From Halobacterium rubrum (GTDB lineage: Archaea > Halobacteriota > Halobacteria > Halobacteriales > Halobacteriaceae), in assembly GCF_021729015.1 (NCBI RefSeq), contig NZ_JAJQQZ010000001.1:310001-374000 (forward strand): a DNA stretch of 64,000 nt. The letters are read 5' to 3'. Shown piece by piece: positions 59,555 through 64,000 of the stretch; positions within the stretch are counted from its first letter, which is position 1; every line of letters starts with the position of its first letter. A model generated the notes under the pieces. The model was not told the DNA's origin, made no database searches, and saw nothing but the letters and a program-made list of their open reading frames with translations. Made by a program: the position numbers and the translations under genes.

Positions 59555-59926
59555 TCAGTCCAGTTCGATCTCCTGTTCCTCGATGACGCGCTCGCTCTCG
59601 TTGTTCACGGCCCGAACGACCAGATTCGTCTCGCCCGCCCGCCCCACGTCTTTCGGCAACTCGACGGTCTCGTTGACCTGCTCGATGGTCGCGTTCCCCA
59701 GCGAGTTCCCGGTCGTCACCTCGATGTAGTTCGCGTTCCCCGCCTCGGTCCACATCACGGTGGCTTCCCCGTCCGTCGCCGCAATCTGGACGCCCGCCGT
59801 CACCCCCTCGCCTTCGGTGAGCACGCCCACCCCGACCGCCCCTGCGACCACGACGGCGACGGCCAGCAACAGCACCACGCCTACCGCGGGTGACGTCGCT
59901 CGCTCGTCGGACGGCGCCGGAATCAT
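59555..59926 (-). CDS. archaeal type IV pilin-like protein
   Basis: 123 aa from ATG 59926. The N-terminus MIPAPSDERATSPAVGVVLL LAVAVVVAG has the archaeal pilin form: short polar leader, a RATSPAVG processing site and a hydrophobic helix. The rest is beta-rich (TAGVQIAATDGEATVMWTEA; GNSLGNATIEQVNETVELPK; GETNLVVRAVNNESERVIEE), an extracellular domain. It may be a pilin or pilin-anchored surface protein. TATA CACATATA (59951-59958, minus) is correctly spaced. Confidence 0.8.
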   Translation of the reverse strand: MIPAPSDERATSPAVGVVLLLAVAVVVAGAVGVGVLTEGEGVTAGVQIAATDGEATVMWTEAGNANYIEVTTGNSLGNATIEQVNETVELPKDVGRAGETNLVVRAVNNESERVIEEQEIELD

Positions 59927-59950
59927 ACCCGCCAGTATCTGCGTCCCACG

Positions 59951-59958
59951 TATATGTG
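59951..59958 (-). promoter_or_regulatory. TATA box of the pilin-like gene
   Basis: On the minus strand CACATATA, 27-29 bases before ATG 59926; leaderless start expected. Confidence 0.55.
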
Positions 59959-60038
59959 TACTCCCGTGGCTATCGCAGACGATACTCGACCCGGCGCCAC
60001 GCGCAACACTCAACTCCCGGCCGCTCCGACCCTCGAAG

Positions 60039-60341
60039 GTGCCCGAGACGCTGACTGCCGACGTCGTCCACGCCCTCGCGCCCGACGAACTCGAGGAGGC
60101 GGACCTCCAGCCGGAACTGGCGGAGCTCGCCGCCGGCCGCCACGTCCTCGTCTGCCGGAAAGGCGGGAAACCGTCGTGGCTCGAACGAATCCTCGCGTTC
60201 TTCCGCCGCACCCCCATCGAGGCCGTCACCGTCGTCGCCGACGAGGGCGTCGCTGAAGGCGAAGAGTTCACGGCCCAGGTCGTCGAGACGAATCTCACCG
60301 GCGTCTACGAAGCGGTCGGCGTCACCGACCGCGACCCGTAA
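60039..60341 (+). CDS. uncharacterised small alpha/beta protein
   Basis: 100 aa from GTG 60039: (M)PETLTADVVHALAPDELEE, ADLQPELAELAAGRHVLVCR, KGGKPSWLERILAFFRRTPI, EAVTVVADEGVAEGEEFTAQ and VVETNLTGVYEAVGVTDRDP. The frame is open further upstream but runs antisense to the pilin gene. The segment resembles a small haloarchaeal DUF family (I recall DUF7526, not verified). No catalytic motif. Divergent from the pilin-like gene. Confidence 0.68.
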   Translation: MPETLTADVVHALAPDELEEADLQPELAELAAGRHVLVCRKGGKPSWLERILAFFRRTPIEAVTVVADEGVAEGEEFTAQVVETNLTGVYEAVGVTDRDP

Positions 60342-60556
60342 CTCGAGCAGTTCGCTGTCGGCCGTTTCGCCGTCACGGCATTCGTGAACGTCCACCCAGA
60401 CGACGCCCCTCGACCCCGTGGTACTGTCGGAGCCGAGACTGACAGAGGTTGCACGTTCGCTCGTGAAAAGTGGGACCGCCCGAGTATGCCTCTGTCCGGT
60501 TCTGAAGCGTCTGATTTCGTCTCTCGCGGAGTCGCGACTCGTGGGTTGTTGGGTCG
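60342..60556. other. 215-base gap at the edge of the integrase module
   Basis: No ORF or tRNA found. It holds a 12-base palindrome GAGTCGCGACTC (60529-60540) and the integrase stop side. If the module is an integrated element, one att core may lie here; no matching direct repeat is visible within the window. Confidence 0.4.
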
Positions 60557-61588
60557 TCATGAGTGGATGTCGAGGTCGTCGACGTAGGCGCGCCGCCGGT
60601 GCTCCATGCGCTCCCGGGGCGTCGCCTTGTCGTAGTGGCGTTCGATGGTCTCTACGGAGGCGTTGACGCGCGTGGCGACGACTTCCGGCGGCAGGCCGGC
60701 GTCGAGTTGCCACGTGATCGAGCCCGTGCGGATCTGGTGGGGGCTGCGCGAGCTCGGACACTTCGAGGCGTGGCCGCGTTCAGTGAACTCGCAGGTGTCG
60801 CGCTTTCGGCCGTGCGGGCACCCGGCGTAGATGCAGGGTAGCGTCGCCATGTACGTCCAGACGCGGACGGTGTTGGCGGTGGGGCGGCCGAGCCGGCTGG
60901 CGAACAGCGGCTTCCGGCCGTGGTCGTCGTGGACGTCCCAGCGCTGGCCGTCCGCGAGGTACCCGCGGATGGCGTCGGCGGTCGTGTCCGCGAGCGCGAC
61001 GGGGCGCTCGCCCTGGTCTTTCTTCTTGAGCGGGGTGCCGGTGCTGGGCCGGTGGACGAACTCGAGGAACTGGTCGTCGGGGTGGAAGTCGCGGACGTCG
61101 AGCGCGCGGACGGCGCCGAGCCGGCAGCCGACCGTCCAGAGGATCTCCAGCAGGGCGTGGTCGCGCGTGCCGAACTGGTGCTCGCGGTAGTACTCCAGAA
61201 GCGCCTCGGCGTCGGCGGTGGCGAGCTTGACGTCGCTTGACTTCTCGCTGGGGTCGACCGTCGGGACGTGGACCTTCTCGGTGAGGCCGTCGTCGACGGC
61301 TTCGATGCGTTCGAGGTACTCGACGAACTTCCGGAGCGTCTTCAGCTCGTTCCGGAGCGTGATGGGGGCGATGTCCTCGCCGGCGCGGTGGGTCTCGTAG
61401 TTCTCGAACGTCCAGCCGGTGAGGTCGCCGACGCGCTCGACCTGCTGGCGCTCGCACCACTCGACGAACTGCTTGAGCCGGTAGTGGTAGCTCTTCGTCG
61501 AGTGCTCGGTGGACTCGGGCCGCCGCCGGTCGACGTACCGCTCCCACGCCTCGCGGGGAGTGAGGTCCTCGGGCTGCACGTCAGGCAC
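60557..61588 (-). CDS. tyrosine recombinase / integrase
   Basis: 343 aa from GTG 61588. N-terminal SAM-like core-binding domain (SYHYRLKQFVEWCERQQVER; LTGWTFENYETHRAG). The catalytic domain has the first Arg in WTVGCRLGAVRALDVRDFH, the H-x-x-R in SPHQIRTGSITWQL, and the nucleophile Tyr in VETIERHYDKATPRERMEHR. A Cys/His cluster, CIYAGCPHGRKRDTCEF, before the H-x-x-R may bind zinc and is common in haloarchaeal integrases. The start overlaps the preceding small gene by eight bases, so it is the final gene of the cassette. The partner site is unknown. Confidence 0.92.
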   Translation of the reverse strand: MPDVQPEDLTPREAWERYVDRRRPESTEHSTKSYHYRLKQFVEWCERQQVERVGDLTGWTFENYETHRAGEDIAPITLRNELKTLRKFVEYLERIEAVDDGLTEKVHVPTVDPSEKSSDVKLATADAEALLEYYREHQFGTRDHALLEILWTVGCRLGAVRALDVRDFHPDDQFLEFVHRPSTGTPLKKKDQGERPVALADTTADAIRGYLADGQRWDVHDDHGRKPLFASRLGRPTANTVRVWTYMATLPCIYAGCPHGRKRDTCEFTERGHASKCPSSRSPHQIRTGSITWQLDAGLPPEVVATRVNASVETIERHYDKATPRERMEHRRRAYVDDLDIHS

Positions 61589-61802
61589 CCTCCGGAGCCG
61601 CAGCCTGCTCCTCGCCGACCAGCTGGTCGCCGTCGGTGACGTCCTCACCGAGGACGCTCCGGACGTCCTCGATGGGGTGGCGTTCCGACGTCCACCAGCG
61701 GCCGCGGCGCCACTCCTGTCGGACCCACGCGTCGTCGTCGACGGCGAGCCGGGTCTTCCGGCCGAGCGTGTCCGTGTACTCGACGAGCACGAACATCGTC
61801 AC
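61581..61802 (-). CDS. small protein of the integrase cassette (73 aa)
   Basis: 73 aa from GTG 61802, which overlaps the preceding stop (GTGA). MTMFVLVEYTDTLGRKTRLA, then VDDDAWVRQEWRRGRWWTSE and an acidic end. Three Trp and several Arg in the middle suggest a nucleic-acid or protein-binding surface; no family recognised. Its last bases overlap the integrase start. Confidence 0.7.
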   Translation of the reverse strand: MTMFVLVEYTDTLGRKTRLAVDDDAWVRQEWRRGRWWTSERHPIEDVRSVLGEDVTDGDQLVGEEQAAAPEGA

Positions 61803-61918
61803 TCGCCCTCCTCGTCGTCGTCCTCGACGCAGTCCTTGCAGCGCGAGGCGTCGGCGAGGCTGATGGTGTCGGCCTTCAGGTCATCGCCACAGTCGTCGCA
61901 GACGAGTCCGTCGCTCAT
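61799..61918 (-). CDS. 39-aa zinc-ribbon microprotein
   Basis: 39 aa: MSDGLVCDDCGDDLKADTIS LADASRCKDCVEDDDEEGE. Two C-x2-C knuckles (CDDC and CKDC) 20 residues apart form a minimal zinc ribbon. Its ATG overlaps the stop of the PadR-like gene (ATGA), and its own stop overlaps the next start, a strong sign that it is translated. Small Cys-pair proteins of this kind are common in haloarchaeal mobile DNA. Confidence 0.72.
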   Translation of the reverse strand: MSDGLVCDDCGDDLKADTISLADASRCKDCVEDDDEEGE

Positions 61919-62208
61919 CGCTGGACCTCCTCGGTGTCCTGCCAGTCGAGGCGGTCGGCGAGCGCCGCGCGGCCGGCGTCGGTGAGCTGGTACTCGTTGG
62001 TCCGGCGGTCCCGCTGGCTCTTCGCGACGAGCCCGTGGTCGACGAGCGCGTCGAGATTCGGGTACAGCCGGCCGTGGTTGACGTTCTCGGCGTAGTAGTC
62101 CTCCAGCGAGTCCTTGACGGCGAGGCCTTTGCTCGCGCCGTCCTTCGCGAGCGTCCACAGCACGTCGCGCTGGAACGCCGAGAGGCCGGCGATCGAGGCG
62201 TCAGTCAT
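61915..62208 (-). CDS. PadR-like winged-helix regulator
   Basis: 97 aa from ATG 62208: GLSAFQRDVLWTLAKDGASK GLAVKDSLEDYY, NHGRLYPNLDALVDHGLVAK SQRDRRTNEYQLTDAGRAAL. This is the PadR winged helix with the wing at RDRRTNEY. It probably controls the cassette; the start is eight bases inside the upstream gene end. Confidence 0.85.
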   Translation of the reverse strand: MTDASIAGLSAFQRDVLWTLAKDGASKGLAVKDSLEDYYAENVNHGRLYPNLDALVDHGLVAKSQRDRRTNEYQLTDAGRAALADRLDWQDTEEVQR

Positions 62209-62752
62209 CGTTCTCACCTCCGTAGCGCTGTTCGAGACGCTCGACTTCCTGAAGGAACGCATCTGCCTCCTTGATGGTGAGGCTGCCTTCGTCGGCGAGT
62301 AGGCGCTTCAGGAGGTAGCGCGTGGACTTCGCTTCGAGGTCTTCGAACGTCTCGAAGCCGTTCCGGATGTTCGTCTTGGTGAGGTCGTTCGGCCGGCCGT
62401 ACAGCAGGCTCACGGTGTTGGAGTGAGTGAGGCCGGTGTCGATGTCGGTGAGCTCCGACTGGAATTCGTCGAGGGTGTGTTCGGCGCCGCGCAGCGCTTC
62501 GATGCCGCGCTCGAACATCTCGCGCGTCACCTCGACGTCGTCTTCGTCGTCCTCGACGACGTGCCCGCCGTCGGCGATGAGCGTCTTCGCTCGGCGCGCA
62601 CACGGCCGGCAGAGCGACCGCCCGGGGGGATTCATGCCCTCGGCGTCGCGGACGCCGCAGTCGTCGCAGGGCGTGCGCTCGGTGGATTCTTGGGGGAGCG
62701 ACGCGTCTCTGGTCGTGCGGGCTTGATTGCCCGCGTGGGATTTCGCGGTCAT
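62201..62752 (-). CDS. zinc-ribbon, helical protein, first gene of the integrase cassette
   Basis: 183 aa from ATG 62752. One zinc knuckle pair, CDDCGVRDAEGMNPPGRSLC RPCAR, near residues 29-54, then an acidic region DDEDDVEVTREMFERGIEAL and helices with NTVSLLYGRPNDLTKTNIRN GFETFEDLEAKSTRYLLKRL. The frame extends to TTG 62884 but not in a coding-like way. A TATA-like CATTTATG (62875-62882, minus) lies about 120 bases upstream, implying a leader of about 100 nt. Function unknown. Confidence 0.75.
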   Translation of the reverse strand: MTAKSHAGNQARTTRDASLPQESTERTPCDDCGVRDAEGMNPPGRSLCRPCARRAKTLIADGGHVVEDDEDDVEVTREMFERGIEALRGAEHTLDEFQSELTDIDTGLTHSNTVSLLYGRPNDLTKTNIRNGFETFEDLEAKSTRYLLKRLLADEGSLTIKEADAFLQEVERLEQRYGGENDD

Positions 62753-62889
62753 AGCTGACACAGCGAAACCGCGTCTCGGGGCGTGTTCTAGCACGTCCCG
62801 GCCTTCTACGTCCGACAACAGTCTTCCACGACCAGCCAGCGGTCTCGCATCTACCCCTGTGTGACTGGCGGAGCATAAATGCAACGACG

Positions 62890-62923
62890 AAGCACTTGTT
62901 TAGCCAAAGCAGCACAAGTGCTT
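62890..62923. promoter_or_regulatory. 10-base perfect inverted repeat in the divergent control region
   Basis: AAGCACTTGT (62890-62899) and ACAAGTGCTT (62914-62923), 14 bases apart, in the 233-base gap between the cassette and the PhiH1-like repressor genes. Likely an operator for one of the winged-helix proteins encoded on either side. Confidence 0.6.
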
Positions 62924-62985
62924 TGTCTACAGCAGCAGTACTATTTTGCGGATGATTAGGGGCTACCGCGCCACATTTGCTGGTG

Positions 62986-63273
62986 ATGAGAAAGTCGGGC
63001 TCGTGGATGACGATTTGGGACGACCGGATACTCGAGTACATTCAGGAAGAGGAATCAGGCTCTCCAGCAGAGCTGGAGGACTCTGGCTACATCAGGGTCT
63101 CAAAGTCCCAAATCTCCCGGCGACTCCGCCGACTTGCCGAGTACGGAATGCTCCAGCACCTCGGCAACGGCGTCTACGTCATCACCCAGCGCGGCGAGGA
63201 CTACCTCGCTGGCGACCTCGACGCCGACGACATCGAGGACCCGAACGGTAACGGCGAGAAAGCGCAGTCGTAG
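62986..63273 (+). CDS. PhiH1-repressor-like winged-helix protein 1
   Basis: 95 aa from ATG 62986. MRKSGSWMTIWDDRILEYIQ EEESGSPAELEDSGYIRVSK SQISRRLRRLAEYGMLQHLG NGVYVITQRGEDYLAGDLDA matches the haloarchaeal family named after the repressor of Halobacterium virus PhiH. The recognition helix is likely SKSQISRRLRRLAE. Transcribed away from the integrase cassette with an operator-like repeat between; probably the lysogeny-type switch of the element. Confidence 0.88.
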   Translation: MRKSGSWMTIWDDRILEYIQEEESGSPAELEDSGYIRVSKSQISRRLRRLAEYGMLQHLGNGVYVITQRGEDYLAGDLDADDIEDPNGNGEKAQS

Positions 63274-63289
63274 TCGCCCCCTCCCAACG

Positions 63290-63577
63290 ATGAGAAAGAC
63301 GGCCACCTGGATGCGGCAGTTGGACGAACGGCTCCTCGAACACCTCGGCGAACAGGACTGGTCGACGCCGCGAATGCTCGCACAGCATCCCCGCTTCGAA
63401 GAGATGCAGGTCTCTCGCGGACGGATTCGCGAGCGCCTGCAGATGTTGGCTGATGCCGGTCTGGTCGGTCGGGAACACGAGGACATCTACGAGATCACGA
63501 CGTGGGGACAGCTGTATCTCGAGGGTGAACTCGACGCCGAGAATCAGCCGAAGCCGAGACCAAAGAGAGTTCGCTAA
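63290..63577 (+). CDS. PhiH1-repressor-like winged-helix protein 2
   Basis: 95 aa, 16 bases after the first. MRKTATWMRQLDERLLEHLG, then DWSTPRMLAQHPRFEEMQVS RGRIRERLQMLADAGLVGRE and EITTWGQLYLEGELDAENQP. Same domain plan as the preceding protein but diverged, so a tandem paralogue rather than a fresh copy. The basic C-terminus (KPRPKRVR) may add DNA affinity. Confidence 0.82.
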   Translation: MRKTATWMRQLDERLLEHLGEQDWSTPRMLAQHPRFEEMQVSRGRIRERLQMLADAGLVGREHEDIYEITTWGQLYLEGELDAENQPKPRPKRVR

Positions 63578-63591
63578 ATTTTGTCCCGCGA

Positions 63592-64000
63592 TTAGTCTCC
63601 TGCTGCCTCCTCCTCTAGACTCTCGACTCGGTTCAGGAGGCGTTCATCGCCTGTCTTCTGTGCCTTCTCCCTGAATACTTCCAGGAACTGGTCGAACGTA
63701 TTCTCTGCAATATCCTGCATCCGCTCGTAGGTCCGACCGTATAAATCGTCGCTCTCAAGGCGTTTAATCTTGCCTGCGGCACCTTCAGACACTTCTCCCC
63801 CAATCACGTAACCGCTGACACTTCGGTAGAGGTCATCCTGTTCCGATATAGAGCTCCGGAGGTGGTCCACGTACAACTCTAGGTTACTCAGATGACGGCG
63901 TTCGATAGTATCCGATGGGCTCATGATTTCGACAATGTTCAGGTTCTCACCGTATCCCAGACAGAGGATTTTGAGCCTCGTATCAGGGTTGTCGTGGACG
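63592..64000 (-). CDS. partial protein of unknown function, 5' end outside the window
   Basis: The frame is open from the right edge to TAA 63592-63594, about 135 residues. An internal ATG at 63924 is probably not the start, because the upstream codons also look coding (ILCLGYGENLNIVEIM). The middle reads RRHLSNLELYVDHLRSSISE QDDLYRSVSGYVIGGEVSEG and the end is helical, acidic and Lys-containing. It uses more A/T-ending codons than the rest of the window, a sign of recent acquisition. No family recognised. Confidence 0.62.
   Translation of the reverse strand, partial: VHDNPDTRLKILCLGYGENLNIVEIMSPSDTIERRHLSNLELYVDHLRSSISEQDDLYRSVSGYVIGGEVSEGAAGKIKRLESDDLYGRTYERMQDIAENTFDQFLEVFREKAQKTGDERLLNRVESLEEEAAGD

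Noticed and set aside
59760-60038. N-terminal extension of the 100-aa gene
   Set aside because: It is antisense to the pilin gene, Pro/Thr/Ser-rich, and crosses the pilin promoter. GTG 60039 is preferred.
60342-60556. tRNA gene as attachment site for the integrase
   Set aside because: I looked for acceptor and T-arm patterns and saw none in this gap.
62753-62884. TTG-started extension of the first cassette gene
   Set aside because: The codons do not resemble haloarchaeal proteins and the start overlaps the likely TATA element.

Overview
The window is a gene-dense, very GC-rich stretch of a haloarchaeal chromosome. The predicted proteins are acidic and Asp/Glu-rich, many starts have a TATA-like element about 27 bases upstream and little or no leader, and the gene content (thermosome, TFB, MCM, EndA, halocyanin, HVO_0234-type beta-propeller, PhiH1-type repressors) is that of class Halobacteria. 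The mix most resembles the genus Halobacterium; that is inference. No rRNA, tRNA, CRISPR array or intact insertion sequence was seen.

Layout. 1-6017: a partial gene, a tryptophanyl-tRNA synthetase with a possible Trp-codon leader, a winged-helix regulator, a KH protein, a thermosome subunit and an ornithine cyclodeaminase-family enzyme. 6018-11255: a palindromic intergenic region, LeuRS, a hypothetical protein, Hsp20 and prephenate dehydratase. 11397-17818 (minus strand): a complete 2-oxoacid dehydrogenase complex (E1alpha, E1beta, E2, E3) with lipoyl synthase just upstream. 17943-26567 (plus): MATE transporter, Hel308-like helicase, a NucS-N-domain/zinc-ribbon protein, EndA coupled to a second TrpRS, and a coiled-coil protein. 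26568-30330: phosphohexomutase with a Tat lipoprotein, a beta-propeller protein and PRPP synthase.

30368-38835 is a respiratory island. A minus-strand copper-handling operon (small membrane protein, HCxGMCGP membrane protein, CcoI-type Cu ATPase, CVSC membrane protein) diverges from a plus-strand ba3-type oxidase operon (double-domain halocyanin, CuA subunit II, subunit I, anchored accessory protein). 38891-46978 carries small membrane proteins, IleRS, a hot-dog thioesterase, a HIT protein, a 7TM histidine kinase, a ParA-like protein without P-loop lysines and a small HTH protein. 47152-54710 is an information-processing block: TFB behind a perfect 25-base palindrome, four uncharacterised genes ending in a MinD-type ATPase, MCM with a 185-residue mini-intein, and an ApbC/Mrp Fe-S carrier. 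54791-57596 encodes a FeS/NrfD quinone module without a catalytic subunit in view. A second 7TM kinase with a decayed ATPase domain, a pilin-like protein and a small hypothetical follow.

60557-64000 looks like one end of an integrated element: a tyrosine recombinase read at the end of a tightly overlapping cassette of small zinc-ribbon and winged-helix proteins, divergent from two PhiH1-repressor-like genes, with an inverted repeat between them and a less GC-rich partial gene at the edge.

The observations most worth following are the trpS leader, the TFB palindrome, the 50395-47994 gene block, the MCM mini-intein and the copper/oxidase assembly operon.
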